DNA of 64,000 nucleotides from positions 248,001-312,000 of the forward strand of contig CAXXPS010000003.1 of the NCBI GenBank assembly GCA_963669415.2, read 5' to 3'. Source of the DNA: JAWKWH01 sp963669415. Its GTDB lineage: Bacteria; Pseudomonadota; Alphaproteobacteria; Rhizobiales; Rhizobiaceae. Position 1 is the first letter of the stretch; each line of letters starts with the position of its first letter. Under the pieces are notes generated by a model. It ran no database searches. It worked only from the letters and a program-made list of their open reading frames with translations, and was not told the origin of the DNA. Shown piece after piece: positions 19,515-28,933 of this stretch. A program made the translations under genes and the position numbers.

Positions 19515-21013
19515 ACTGCTCCGGGATAGTTCGGGCTTTCGCGGGTGATCGACACGTCATGGGTATGACTTTCGCGCAAGCCAGCGCCGGAGATACGGAT
19601 AAAGTTGGCCCGCTCTTTCATCGTCGGCAGGTCCGGTGCACCGACATAACCCATGGCTGCGCGAAGACCACCGGCCAGTTGGTGAAGCACGCCGGAAACC
19701 GGGCCTTTGTAGGGAACCTGACCTTCAATGCCCTCGGGTACGAGTTTGAGTTCATCACGCACTTCTGCCTGAAAATAGCGGTCTGCGGAGCCGCGCGCCA
19801 TGGCGCCGACCGAGCCCATGCCGCGATAGGCCTTGAATGAACGGCCCTGATGCAGATAGACCTCGCCCGGGCTCTCGTCAGTTCCTGCCAGCAGCGAGCC
19901 GACCATGGCTGCTGCAGCACCCGCCGCCAGCGCCTTGGCGAGGTCACCGGAAAACTTGATGCCGCCATCCGCGATGATCGACTTTCCGGATTTGTCGGCT
20001 TCTTCCACCGCCGACATCACCGCCGAAAGCTGTGGCATGCCGACGCCGGCGACAATGCGGGTTGTGCAGATCGATCCGGGACCGATGCCAACCTTGACGC
20101 AATCCGCTCCCGCGTCGATCAGTGCTTTTGTCCCGTCGGCGGTCGCAACATTACCAGCGATGATCCGAACCGAATTGGAAAGTTTTTTCACTCTTGTGAC
20201 CGCGTCGAGCACCCGCTGCGAATGCCCATGTGCGGTGTCGATCACCAGCAGATCGACACCTGCATCGACCAATCGCTCGGCGCGTGCAAACCCGTCGTCT
20301 CCGACACTTGTTGCCGCTGCAACCCGAAGCCGGCCTTGCTCATCCTTCGTCGCAAACGGATTGAGTTGCGACTTCTCCATGTCCTTGACCGTAATCAGGC
20401 CGACGCAATGTCCATCCGGATCGACGACCAACAGTTTTTCGATCCTGTGATGGTGAAGCAGCCGCTTTGCTTCATCCTGATCGACATTTTCCCGCACTGT
20501 GACGAGATCTTCCCTCGTCATCAGTTCATAGACTTTCTGGGTGGGATCGGACGCGAAACGCACATCGCGATTGGTCAGTATGCCGACGAGCCGTCCGGTT
20601 TTCTGGCCACCCTTGCCGCCATCTTCGACGACCGGAATGCCGGAGATGCCATGCGCCCGCATTACTGCCTGCGCATCGGCCAGCGTCGCATCCGGACCGA
20701 TCGTGACAGGATTGACCACCATGCCGCTTTCAAACTTCTTGACCTGGCGGACTTCTTCGGCCTGGACATCGATATCGAGATTGCGGTGAATGACCCCGAG
20801 ACCACCCGCTTGCGCCATGGCAATGGCCAGCCGTGATTCGGTGACCGTGTCCATTGCTGAAGACAGAATAGGAAGATTGAGCTGAATATCCCCGGCAATT
20901 ATCGTCGTGATGTCGGTTTCACCCGGCATGACTTGAGAGTGGCCGGGCTGCAGAAGCACGTCGTCGAAAGTCAGCGCCTCAGCGCCGGTGGCGGATTCGA
21001 TAATTCGGGCCAT
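19511..21013 (-). CDS. guaB: Inosine-5'-monophosphate dehydrogenase
   Basis: GuaB oxidises IMP to XMP with NAD, the rate-limiting step of GMP synthesis. The 500-residue product begins MARIIESATGAEALTFDDVLL at ATG 21013, with GGAGC just upstream. Longer open frame to 21220 lacks homology. It has a CBS-domain pair inserted in the barrel (residues about 95-215) and the catalytic Cys loop GIGPGSICTTRIVAGVG. The mobile flap region AYRGMGSVGAM and ESHTHDVSITRESPNYPG close it. Length and motifs are standard. Confidence 0.97.
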   Translation of the reverse strand: MARIIESATGAEALTFDDVLLQPGHSQVMPGETDITTIIAGDIQLNLPILSSAMDTVTESRLAIAMAQAGGLGVIHRNLDIDVQAEEVRQVKKFESGMVVNPVTIGPDATLADAQAVMRAHGISGIPVVEDGGKGGQKTGRLVGILTNRDVRFASDPTQKVYELMTREDLVTVRENVDQDEAKRLLHHHRIEKLLVVDPDGHCVGLITVKDMEKSQLNPFATKDEQGRLRVAAATSVGDDGFARAERLVDAGVDLLVIDTAHGHSQRVLDAVTRVKKLSNSVRIIAGNVATADGTKALIDAGADCVKVGIGPGSICTTRIVAGVGMPQLSAVMSAVEEADKSGKSIIADGGIKFSGDLAKALAAGAAAAMVGSLLAGTDESPGEVYLHQGRSFKAYRGMGSVGAMARGSADRYFQAEVRDELKLVPEGIEGQVPYKGPVSGVLHQLAGGLRAAMGYVGAPDLPTMKERANFIRISGAGLRESHTHDVSITRESPNYPGAV

Positions 21014-21253
21014 TGCCGCTCCTTGCTCGATAAACCCGGGGATAGTGCGATTTCTCGGACACCGGTCGGTGGCCGCCGAATCATACTCCCCATTCAGGAT
21101 TGGCACCGGCAGGTAACACGGGTTGCGGCCAATGAAAAGCCATGAATGCTGCAACCCATGGCAACATTTTTTTGCATGAGTACTGCCGGTGCTTGTATTG
21201 ATCTGCAATTCGCGCCACACACGCCGGTGAACGGATAAAACGACGAGATTGCT

Positions 21254-22372
21254 ATGGATGATGCGGTTGCCGGCGCTTCGGTCTCTGGTGCCACGCCTGA
21301 GCCACGAATGACCCGGGAACAGTTTACGTTCACGGGAACAGCGCGTGAATATTTCGGTATCTGGATCGTCAACATCCTGCTGACAATCGTGACACTCGGC
21401 ATCTATTCGGCCTGGGCAAAGGTTCGCCGTAAACGATACTTCTACGGCAACACCTGGATTGCCGGTTCATCCTTTGAATATCACGCCCGGCCGCTGACCA
21501 TCCTGATCGGGCGGATCATCGTCTTCGCCATCATCATTGCCTACAATTTGTCGGTCAACTTCCTGCCCGTCGTTGGCGCCATCATCGGCATTGCGTTCCT
21601 GTTTGCGGTTCCCTGGTTTGTTATGCGTGGTTTACGGTTCAACGCCCGTGTGACGAGCTACCGCAATATCCGCTTTGACTTTGTCGGCGGCTACTGGGGC
21701 GCCTTTCTTGCCTTTGTCCTTGGCGGCGTGCTGGCCTATGCGACCTTTGGCATTCTGGCACCGATCGCCTCGCAATGGATGTGGAGCTATATGCTCGGCA
21801 ATTTGCGATATGGCGACCGGGCCATTGCCTGCGATCCGAGACTGGAGAAGCTTTATGGTCAATGGTTGCTGCCGTTTGTGACCGTGGTGGTCGGTTCGAT
21901 CGCAATGGCAATTATCGGTGTCGGGATTTTCTTTTTGCTGGCGGCAATTGGAATGGACATGGAAAGCTGGGTGGATGCCGGTGACGACGCACCCGTCTTT
22001 CTGTTCCTTTTCGCCATTTATGCCGCGTTCATTCCCTTCTTCCTGCTGTTTACCGTCGCCGGTCTGTTGTACCGTGCCGGTACCCGCAATGTTGCCTTGA
22101 ACGAGACTATCATCAACAGCCGCCATCTCATGGCGTCGAGCATTCATCGTGGCCGCTACGCCTGGATTGCGGTGACGAATTTTCTTGCGACCATATTTAC
22201 GCTGGGATTGGCGCGGCCCTGGGCGGCGATAAGAATGGCGAAGTATCTTGCGGCTTGTACCGCCATTCACGCGACGGGTTCTTTCGACGAATATCTGGGA
22301 GAGATTGCCGAATCAGGTGCCGCAGTCGGCTCGGAGTTCATGGATGTGGAAGGCCTCGACTTTGGCTTCTGA
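21254..22372 (+). CDS. DUF898 (YjgN-type) membrane protein
   Basis: The 372-residue polytopic protein matches the YjgN/DUF898 family by its starting pattern FTFTGTAREYFGIWIVNILL, then TLGIYSAWAKVRRKRYFYGNT, with a second copy of the same pattern (FLATIFTLGLARPWAAIRMAKY) near the C terminus. About six to eight hydrophobic segments are visible. The family function is unknown. Its 3' end overlaps the M48 protease gene by about 30 bases, so the two are almost certainly one operon; DUF898 and M48-like proteases are frequent neighbours. Confidence 0.88.
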   Translation: MDDAVAGASVSGATPEPRMTREQFTFTGTAREYFGIWIVNILLTIVTLGIYSAWAKVRRKRYFYGNTWIAGSSFEYHARPLTILIGRIIVFAIIIAYNLSVNFLPVVGAIIGIAFLFAVPWFVMRGLRFNARVTSYRNIRFDFVGGYWGAFLAFVLGGVLAYATFGILAPIASQWMWSYMLGNLRYGDRAIACDPRLEKLYGQWLLPFVTVVVGSIAMAIIGVGIFFLLAAIGMDMESWVDAGDDAPVFLFLFAIYAAFIPFFLLFTVAGLLYRAGTRNVALNETIINSRHLMASSIHRGRYAWIAVTNFLATIFTLGLARPWAAIRMAKYLAACTAIHATGSFDEYLGEIAESGAAVGSEFMDVEGLDFGF

Positions 22373-23426
22373 TCTGCGTGGCACTGGGTTCATCGAAGGA
22401 AACTGGCTTGCATCAGGCTCCAGCCGCAAGCTGCAGGCAGCATTGAAAATCACCGACGGTTTGTTTGTACGCGCGGTCAACGACAGCGGCAAGGAACTCG
22501 CCCGTTCGCTGGTTGGCGAAATTCGTGTTTCTGACCGGGTCGGTTCAATTCCCCGGCGACTTATGTTCGACGACGGAAGTGTGTTCGAGACGACTGACAA
22601 TGACGCGATTGACGAACTGCTGAAACTGCACAGAGGTTCGGGTGGTGGCTTCGTGCACAAACTTGAACGATTCCATCCGCGTCTGATCATTGTCGTGGCT
22701 CTTGTCGTTGCGCTTGGTTTTGCTCTCTACAGATTTGCATTGCCGATCATGGTCGAAGTCGCGGTGATTGCCACTCCCGACGTGGTGCCGGAATTGATGA
22801 GCGAGGCAACGATGGAATCGCTCGATCAGCTGTTGTTTGAAGAATCGGACCTCGCCGCGGACAAGCGATCTGAGATCCTGCGTGGATTTGCTTCGCTTGC
22901 AACGTTGAGCCCTCGCGGTGCAGCCGGTTACAAGCTTCACTTCAGGGGAGGTGGTGCAATCGGTCCCAATGCCTTTGCATTGCCTGACGGTACGGTGGTG
23001 ATCACGGATGAGTTGGTCGAACTCGCACCTGACGACATTGATATGATCCTCGGTGTGCTTGCGCACGAGATCGGTCACGTGCATCACGATCACAGCTTAA
23101 GGCGGCTCTATCGGGCGGCAGGTGTGGCCGGTTTGATTTTGCTGATAGGCGGCGACATTGGGGCTGGTGCCGAAGATCTGCTGGTGCAGGGATCAGCGCT
23201 TCTGACGCTCAGCTATTCGCGATCACACGAGACCGAGGCCGACCGGTATTCGGTTGAACTGATGGCAAAGGCGGGCAGGGACCCGGAAGCAATAGCCCGG
23301 TTTTTTGAGCTGCTAGTCGAGAAATTCGGCGATGGCGGTGACATGGATTTCCTGTCCACGCATCCCGCAACGGCCGCGAGAATTGCCGAAGCCCGCCGCT
23401 ACGCCAAAGAGGTTCTCGGACAATAA
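22344..23426 (+). CDS. M48-family zinc metalloprotease, membrane-anchored
   Basis: The product (about 360 residues from ATG 22344, with GGAG seven bases upstream) has an N-terminal soluble domain of about 105 residues. A transmembrane segment follows (LIIVVALVVALGFALYRFAL), then an M48 peptidase domain with HEIGH at about 241-245 (LAHEIGHVHHDH) and the downstream zinc ligand region SHETEADRYSVELM. M48 proteases act on membrane or periplasmic proteins. The N-terminal domain resembles no protease part and may recognise substrates. It starts inside the DUF898 gene, implying translational coupling. Confidence 0.88.
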   Translation: MWKASTLASDLRGTGFIEGNWLASGSSRKLQAALKITDGLFVRAVNDSGKELARSLVGEIRVSDRVGSIPRRLMFDDGSVFETTDNDAIDELLKLHRGSGGGFVHKLERFHPRLIIVVALVVALGFALYRFALPIMVEVAVIATPDVVPELMSEATMESLDQLLFEESDLAADKRSEILRGFASLATLSPRGAAGYKLHFRGGGAIGPNAFALPDGTVVITDELVELAPDDIDMILGVLAHEIGHVHHDHSLRRLYRAAGVAGLILLIGGDIGAGAEDLLVQGSALLTLSYSRSHETEADRYSVELMAKAGRDPEAIARFFELLVEKFGDGGDMDFLSTHPATAARIAEARRYAKEVLGQ

Positions 23427-23429
23427 AAA

Positions 23430-23455
23430 GCCCGGCAGCGAGAAGGCTGCCGGGC
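23430..23455 (+). terminator. Intrinsic terminator, probably bidirectional
   Basis: A perfect 10-bp stem, GCCCGGCAGC and GCTGCCGGGC, encloses a six-base loop (GAGAAG). A-runs flank it on both sides, at 23424-23429 and 23456-23460, so the transcript on the minus strand ends in a U-run. It sits between the convergent M48 protease and metallo-beta-lactamase-fold genes and can serve both. Confidence 0.8.
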
Positions 23456-23499
23456 AAAAAGACCGTTTAAAGGGTGAAACGGCCTGAGAAAATCGAAAG

Positions 23500-24483
23500 C
23501 TACATATCCATCTGATAGGATTCAGGGATCCATCTGAAACCATCACCCAGCGATTCCACGTAACCAACCGACGGGAACGGCATGTGATAACCGATGACGG
23601 GCATCTTTTCGGAGGCGGCCATGCTGAACACATTGCGCCGCACTTCTGCCGCCTTGTCCTTGACCGCGTCGAACCGGACTTCCCAGTCCGGATGCTGTAA
23701 CGAGAGGACAAAATGATTGGCGGTATCGGCGGTTATCGCCAGTTTCTGACCTCCAGATTCAAGCAAATAAATCATGTGACCGGGCGTATGGCCGTATGCG
23801 GCCATGCCGGAGATGCCTGGGACGACTTCGCCACCATCGCCAATGAATGACATTTTCTCGGCCAATGGTTTGACGTTGGCAGCGACCAGTTTTGCCAATC
23901 CTTCGGTCGCGCCGCTCATACGGTCTTCATGGGTCCAGAAGTCAAACTCGACCTGTCCGGTCACATACCGGGCGTTCGGGAAAGCGGGATCTCCGTTCTC
24001 CATCAGGCCGCCGATGTGATCGGGATGCATATGGGTAATGACCACAACGGTCACCTGATCGGCGGTGACACCGGCAGTTGCCAGTCGTGCCAACAGTCGC
24101 CCGGCGCCTTTTTCTCTGCGGCCCGCGCCGTTGCCGGCGTCGAACAGTACCAGGTCGGTTGGGGTTTTGACGATGGTCGGCGCAAAGCCGATGACCAGCC
24201 TATCCTTTGGCAGCAAATGTGCATCAAGCGCATCGTGAACTTCCTCGGCCGGTTTGTTGGTACCGAATATCGCGTGCGGATCGGGGAATGTCAGATTGCC
24301 ATCGTTGAGGGTTGCGACCTCGAAATCTCCGAGGCGAAAACCGTGCGAGGCTGACCCCATGTTCAACGAAGCACCGTGTGCATCAGCCAGTGCAGCACGG
24401 ACCATGATCTGCGGTACGGTCAGCGCTGCTGCACCTGCCAGCCCGAGTTTGAATATCGAACGGCGATTTGCGGATAAGGTCAT
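23500..24483 (-). CDS. Exported metallo-beta-lactamase-fold hydrolase (Tat substrate)
   Basis: The 327-residue protein has a twin-arginine signal (NRRSIFKLGLAGAAALTVP, residues 6-24), so it is exported folded to the periplasm. The metal-binding motif THMHPDHIGG near residue 150, AYGHTPGH, and TADTANHFVLS are those of the glyoxalase II/quorum-lactonase-like MBL group. The substrate cannot be told. GGGAGAAACATC precedes the ATG. It is divergent from an MFS transporter, with 178 bases between them. Confidence 0.87.
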   Translation of the reverse strand: MTLSANRRSIFKLGLAGAAALTVPQIMVRAALADAHGASLNMGSASHGFRLGDFEVATLNDGNLTFPDPHAIFGTNKPAEEVHDALDAHLLPKDRLVIGFAPTIVKTPTDLVLFDAGNGAGRREKGAGRLLARLATAGVTADQVTVVVITHMHPDHIGGLMENGDPAFPNARYVTGQVEFDFWTHEDRMSGATEGLAKLVAANVKPLAEKMSFIGDGGEVVPGISGMAAYGHTPGHMIYLLESGGQKLAITADTANHFVLSLQHPDWEVRFDAVKDKAAEVRRNVFSMAASEKMPVIGYHMPFPSVGYVESLGDGFRWIPESYQMDM

Positions 24484-24661
24484 GATGTTTCTCCCGGTAT
24501 GAAAATCGAAAACGCCCCAGCAACATCAACATATCTGGAGCGGGAATTCTTCCCGGCAAGGTCGCACTGCCAACAAACGGTTCACTATCCTTGGACACAG
24601 CGTATCCGGATTTGATACGACATAGCGTGCGTCTGCGAATGGTGTATGAAGGCGCAATGCA

Positions 24662-26113
24662 TTGCCCACCATTACGGATTCGGTTGTGAACCGGACCATT
24701 CCCGCCATTCTTGCCGTCGCTCTGTTCATGGAACAGATGGATTCGACAGTCATCGCCACGTCACTGCCGGCGATAGCGGCGGATATCGGCACCGATCCGA
24801 TCGCACTCAAGCTTGCGCTGACTGCCTATCTCGTTTCGGTTGCGATCTTCATTCCCATTTCCGGCTGGATGGCTGATCGGATTGGCGCAAAGAAGGTGTT
24901 CTGTGCGGCGATCGCCGTATTTGTTGTTGGTTCCATCGCTTGCACGACGGCGGGGTCGTTGGGCGGGTTCGTTGCAGCGCGATTTCTGCAGGGCATGGGC
25001 GGTGCGATGATGACGCCTGTCGGCAGGCTGGTTTTGGTCCGCCTGACCGACAAGCGTGATTTGGTCAACGCCATGGCGTGGCTGACAATTCCTGCGCTCT
25101 TTGGCCCGCTGGCCGGCCCGCCGGTTGGCGGTTTCATCACGACTTATTTTTCCTGGCACTGGATATTTCTGATCAACGTGCCCATTGGTCTCGCGGGCAT
25201 TGCGCTTGCCTGGCGAATTTTGCCGACCATCGATCCAAAAGAAACTGCTGCGGTCGACAGAACCGGATTCCTGCTGTCCGGTTTTGCTGCGGCCGGCATT
25301 GTGTTCGGATTGTCGGTGATCAGCTTGCCGGCGCTGCCGCCTATCTACGGCGCGATCGCGCTCGCGGCCGGGATCATCTGCACCGCGCTTTATGTTCGCC
25401 ATGCCAGGAGGCACAGCTCACCGCTTCTGGCCTTGCGGTTGTTTGAAAACCCTTCATTTCGGGCTGCGGTAGCCGGGGCGTCGCTGTTCCGCATCGGGGC
25501 AGGAGCGGTTCCGTTTCTGCTGCCACTGATGTTCCAGCTCGCTTTCGGTATGACACCTTTTGAAGCCGGGTTACTGACCTTCGCTTCAGCGCTTGGTGCG
25601 ATCGGCCTGAAATTTGTTGCGGCAAAACTGCTACGGCTTGCCGGCTTCCGCTCCATTCTTATTGTCAGTTCCGTTGTCGGTGCAGTAATGATCGCGATCA
25701 ATGGCTGGTTTACGTCGGAAACGCCGGTGGCCCTGATCATAGGCATATTGTTCGTCGCAGGCTTTTTCCGCTCGCTGTTTTTTACGTCGGCCAACGCGTT
25801 GGTGTTTGCCGATACATCGCAGGAAGATGCAGCTCAGGCGACTGCGATCAGCGCGGTGTTACAGCAAGTCTCGATTGCGGTCGGAGTTGCAATTGCCGGC
25901 GCGGTGCTGGAGGCGGTGACCGTCGTTAGCGGAGAGCCATTGGGACTTGACGCGTTCAAGATCGCGTTTTTCACGGTTGCCGCACTGACGGCGTTTGCTG
26001 CAATCGCGTTCTGGCCGCTAGACAAACGAGCCGGTGAAACGGTCTCTGGCCATCAGTTACGTCCCGCTGGGCCGGGCGGACGCACGCCGGTCAATCGTCC
26101 GCCATCCCCCTGA
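24662..26113 (+). CDS. MFS transporter, DHA2-type drug exporter
   Basis: The 483-residue protein has about fourteen hydrophobic segments. The N-terminal FMEQMDSTVIATSLPAIAAD is the classic DHA2 signature with its membrane Asp. The loop GWMADRIGAKKVF is MFS motif A, and PALFGPLAGPPVGGFI is the antiporter motif C. It probably exports drugs or other amphiphiles with H+. The start may be TTG 24662 or GTG 24686; no clear ribosome site decides. It converges with rlmE, the coding ends overlapping by about 20 bases. Confidence 0.88.
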   Translation: MPTITDSVVNRTIPAILAVALFMEQMDSTVIATSLPAIAADIGTDPIALKLALTAYLVSVAIFIPISGWMADRIGAKKVFCAAIAVFVVGSIACTTAGSLGGFVAARFLQGMGGAMMTPVGRLVLVRLTDKRDLVNAMAWLTIPALFGPLAGPPVGGFITTYFSWHWIFLINVPIGLAGIALAWRILPTIDPKETAAVDRTGFLLSGFAAAGIVFGLSVISLPALPPIYGAIALAAGIICTALYVRHARRHSSPLLALRLFENPSFRAAVAGASLFRIGAGAVPFLLPLMFQLAFGMTPFEAGLLTFASALGAIGLKFVAAKLLRLAGFRSILIVSSVVGAVMIAINGWFTSETPVALIIGILFVAGFFRSLFFTSANALVFADTSQEDAAQATAISAVLQQVSIAVGVAIAGAVLEAVTVVSGEPLGLDAFKIAFFTVAALTAFAAIAFWPLDKRAGETVSGHQLRPAGPGGRTPVNRPPSP

Positions 26114-26792
26114 AATCTTTCGCAAGCAGGTAAAGCTCGACCGACTGATCGCGGCTTGCAGGCGGCTTCATGTGGTGGATGCTGGTGAAGTTTTTCTTCA
26201 GCACGGCGAGCAAATCGGCACCTGCGCCGCCCTGGAATGTTTTGGTCAGGAAATGGCCGCCCGGTTTGAGCACAGAGATGGCGAAATCGGCGGCGACCTC
26301 GCACAGATGCATGGTGCGCAGATGATCTGTGCGTTTGTGGCCGGTTGTCGGGGCCGCCATGTCTGACAGCACGATATCCGGCTTGCCTCCAAGCGCCTCG
26401 ATCAGCGCTTCCGGTGCATCGTCGTCGAGAAAATCCTTTTGCAGGAATTGTGTGCCCGGCACCGGGTCCATCTCCAGATAGTCGATTGCGACAACCGATG
26501 GATTTTCGTCATCGGACCTGGCGCGCGCCGCGCTGACTTGGCACCAACCGCCCGGTGCCGAACCCAGATCGACAATTCGAAGTCCCGGTTTGAGAATTTG
26601 GTGCTTGTCATCGATTTCTATCAGCTTGTAAGCCGCGCGCGAGCGATAGCCGTCGGCCTTGGCGCGGTGCACATAAGGATCGTTCATGTGGCGTTCGAGC
26701 CAGCGGCGCGACGATATCTTCAGTCCGCTTTTTTTCTTAATGCGGGTTTTCAGTGCGCGGGCGCCTGAATTTGATTGGCCGGGTTTCTTCAT
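26091..26792 (-). CDS. rlmE: 23S rRNA 2'-O-ribose uridine-2552 methyltransferase
   Basis: RlmE (FtsJ/RrmJ) methylates U2552 of 23S rRNA with S-adenosylmethionine. The 233-residue product begins MKKPGQSNSGARALKTRIKK at ATG 26792, overlapping the ppx stop (ATGA); a longer upstream start is not needed. Motifs are SRAAYKLIEID (catalytic Lys), LRIVDLGSAPGGWCQV (SAM loop), DIVLSDMAAPTTGHKRTDH (catalytic Asp) and GGHFLTKTFQG (Lys). The basic N-terminal extension is typical of alphaproteobacterial RlmE. It is coupled to ppx. Confidence 0.95.
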   Translation of the reverse strand: MKKPGQSNSGARALKTRIKKKSGLKISSRRWLERHMNDPYVHRAKADGYRSRAAYKLIEIDDKHQILKPGLRIVDLGSAPGGWCQVSAARARSDDENPSVVAIDYLEMDPVPGTQFLQKDFLDDDAPEALIEALGGKPDIVLSDMAAPTTGHKRTDHLRTMHLCEVAADFAISVLKPGGHFLTKTFQGGAGADLLAVLKKNFTSIHHMKPPASRDQSVELYLLAKDFRGMADD

Positions 26793-28129
26793 CGCTTGAA
26801 CCTGCCGGGATATCTGCCTGGCTGGCGGTTTCGCCGCCACACGCCATCAGACGCCATCATTTCTGTGAGAATGCCCTCGCGAAGACCGCGATCGGCGATA
26901 CGCAGTCGTTCAGCCGGCCAGGCGCGGCGAATGGCTTCCAATATCGCGCATCCGGCAAGAACCAGATCGGCGCGGTCGGAGCCAATGCAGGCGTTGGCCT
27001 TGCGCTGCTCGTAGTTCCATCCCATCAGCGTTTCGATGATTGCATCCGTTTCGGCGCTGCTCATCCACAAACCGTCGACCTGGCGCCTGTCGTAACGTTC
27101 CAGACCCAGGTGAATTCCCGCTAGAGTGGTCACTGTTCCTGATGTTCCGAGCAAATGAAATCTCGGTCCCTTTGAAATGCCATCCAGTTTGCCTCGCTGC
27201 TTGAACGACAGCAGCATTTCCGCGACGCTTTGAATCATGGCCTCAAATGTATCGGGCGAGACGTCGCGACCGCCGAATTTTTCAGCCAAAGAGACCACGC
27301 CGACCGGCAACGATGTCCAGGCGACGATATGGCGGGCAAGCCTTGGCGTTCTGCGCCGGGAAAGATCAACCAGGGCGATTTCGGACGAACCGCCACCGAT
27401 ATCGAACAACACGACACCCTCGGTGCCCCGCTCCACAAGCGATGAACAGCCCGACACCGCAAGTCGCGCCTCGGTTTCGCGGTTGATGATTTCAAGCTTG
27501 AGCCCGGTTTCTTCGCGGACGCGGGTAAGGAACTCGGTGCCGTTGTCAGCCGACCGGCAGGCTTCGGTGGCAATCAGGCGCATGCGCCCGCCGGGACGCG
27601 ATGCCAGCTTCGCCGCGCAGACTCTCAAAGCGTCGATCGAACGGTTCATCGCATCGTCGCCAAGCCGACCAGTCGTCGACAGACCCTCTCCAAGCCGCAC
27701 AATGCGGGAAAATGCGTCTATGACGCGAAACTGTCCGGGTCTTGTGGGTATGGCGACCAGCAAACGGCAATTGTTTGTGCCGAGGTCCAGCGCGGCATAA
27801 GTCCTGTCCGATCTACGATTTGGCTTTGGAGCCGGCGCCCGCTGCGGCTTATCGTGGTTGTGCTTCAGATTGTTGACCTCGGTCTCCAGGCCCGGCTCAA
27901 CCTGGGGAAACTGGCCGTCGCGCGCAAAAACCTTGCGGCCGCGCTTTCTTCGCCGTCGTTTCTTGCGCTTTCTTGGCTCGTCAGGGTTGCCTGAGATTGC
28001 AGACCCGTTACCGGGCCTTTGCATCGCGGCGGCGGCGCCGTCGCCCGGTGGAGTCGGGGCTGTTGCCCGCGCCTCACCGTCTGGCAACCCCGGTGGCGGA
28101 AACGGTCCGCCGGCATCGGGGTCGTTCAA
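26789..28129 (-). CDS. ppx: Exopolyphosphatase / guanosine pentaphosphatase family protein
   Basis: The Ppx/GppA ASKHA-fold phosphatase hydrolyses polyphosphate or pppGpp. YAALDLGTNNCRLLVA is the first phosphate loop, EACRSADNG follows, and FDIGGGSSEIALVD is the second loop with its catalytic Glu region. The start is uncertain: the frame is open to 28309, and TTG 28129 is chosen because GAGGACGAG precedes it. The first 90 residues are Pro/Gly-rich with a tract RKRKKRRRRKRGRK near 52-65 that may bind RNA, DNA or polyphosphate. This extension is common in alphaproteobacteria next to rlmE. Confidence 0.87.
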   Translation of the reverse strand: MNDPDAGGPFPPPGLPDGEARATAPTPPGDGAAAAMQRPGNGSAISGNPDEPRKRKKRRRRKRGRKVFARDGQFPQVEPGLETEVNNLKHNHDKPQRAPAPKPNRRSDRTYAALDLGTNNCRLLVAIPTRPGQFRVIDAFSRIVRLGEGLSTTGRLGDDAMNRSIDALRVCAAKLASRPGGRMRLIATEACRSADNGTEFLTRVREETGLKLEIINRETEARLAVSGCSSLVERGTEGVVLFDIGGGSSEIALVDLSRRRTPRLARHIVAWTSLPVGVVSLAEKFGGRDVSPDTFEAMIQSVAEMLLSFKQRGKLDGISKGPRFHLLGTSGTVTTLAGIHLGLERYDRRQVDGLWMSSAETDAIIETLMGWNYEQRKANACIGSDRADLVLAGCAILEAIRRAWPAERLRIADRGLREGILTEMMASDGVWRRNRQPGRYPGRFKR

Positions 28130-28384
28130 AGTCTCGTCCTCACGCCGCGCGGCCCTGACACATAAAGGCGCAGCAGGCGCTGTCTGGTATTTAGTGTTGA
28201 AGCCAGTGTACCAGCGACACTGGATTTTCCCAAGCGCTGAATTGCAGTTGGTTTCCGCCACCTGTGCGAAGTATCGAATTGCGGCCGGCGCACAAGCCGC
28301 TTGAACCATGGCGGCGTATTGACTAATTTACGTGCTGTCGGCTAAGAACCGCCGCGCTGGCAATTGCAATCTGCAGCGCGATGC

Positions 28385-28458
28385 TGGGGAATAGGTTAAC
28401 GGTAGACCCACGGACTCTGACTCCGTTAGTCCTGGTTCGAATCCAGGTTCCCCAGCCA
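28385..28458 (+). tRNA. tRNA-Gln (anticodon CTG)
   Basis: The acceptor arms TGGGGAA (28385-28391) and TTCCCCA pair over seven bases, followed by discriminator G and an encoded CCA. The anticodon arm is ACGGA-CTCTGAC-TCCGT with anticodon CTG, reading CAG. The T arm is CCTGG-TTCGAAT-CCAGG. The D arm contains AGGTTAACGGTAGA. It lies between core genes and the sulfur region, a position where integrative elements often insert; no duplicate of its 3' end was noticed in the window. Confidence 0.93.
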
Positions 28459-28933
28459 ATCTTTCCCGAAAGAAAATCAAGAACTTACAAACCCCGCCCG
28501 TCAATTAGGGTTGCGTTCCATGGTGCGTTTTGTTGCGAACCAGTTCCATTGATTTTCAAGGGAATTCTGTGAGTAGCGGCGTCACCACGCGACATGGACG
28601 CGACACAGTCTGAATTGTTCTGTAATCAATTCGTAGGCCACTTCTCGTGTCGGCTGTAACAATAACAGTCGAAATTGAATTGGGCATTCGCGTGAAACGC
28701 CTCACCATACGTTACTCCGCCAATACAATCACATCAGTCCGCATCACGCGTACGGAATGCCAACTCCCGTGCCTGAAACCCTAACAGAGGAAACGCAAAT
28801 TAGTGGCCCGGATAGAGGGGGCTAGACAAATGCCGATAAGCGAATACGCGATCGTGATTTCCCATTAACAGATAAACATTATAATATTTGAATGTGTTTT
28901 CCATAAGCGGAGACAAACTGGGAGGAATTATTG
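28459..28933. promoter_or_regulatory. 475-base intergenic stretch with a candidate operator at 28876-28895
   Basis: No protein gene is convincing here. Base composition is more AT-rich than the flanking core genes. The imperfect palindrome ACATTATAATATTTGAATGT (28876-28895, 8 of 10 positions paired) lies about 40 bases ahead of the exported DsrE gene. It resembles sites ahead of other sulfur operons in the window. GGGAGGAATT just before 28934 is the ribosome site. Confidence 0.5.

Noticed and set aside
19850..20836. Long open frame (328 codons) opposite guaB
   Set aside because: Its Cys- and Arg-rich sequence has no recognised domain, and guaB motifs on the minus strand are clear.
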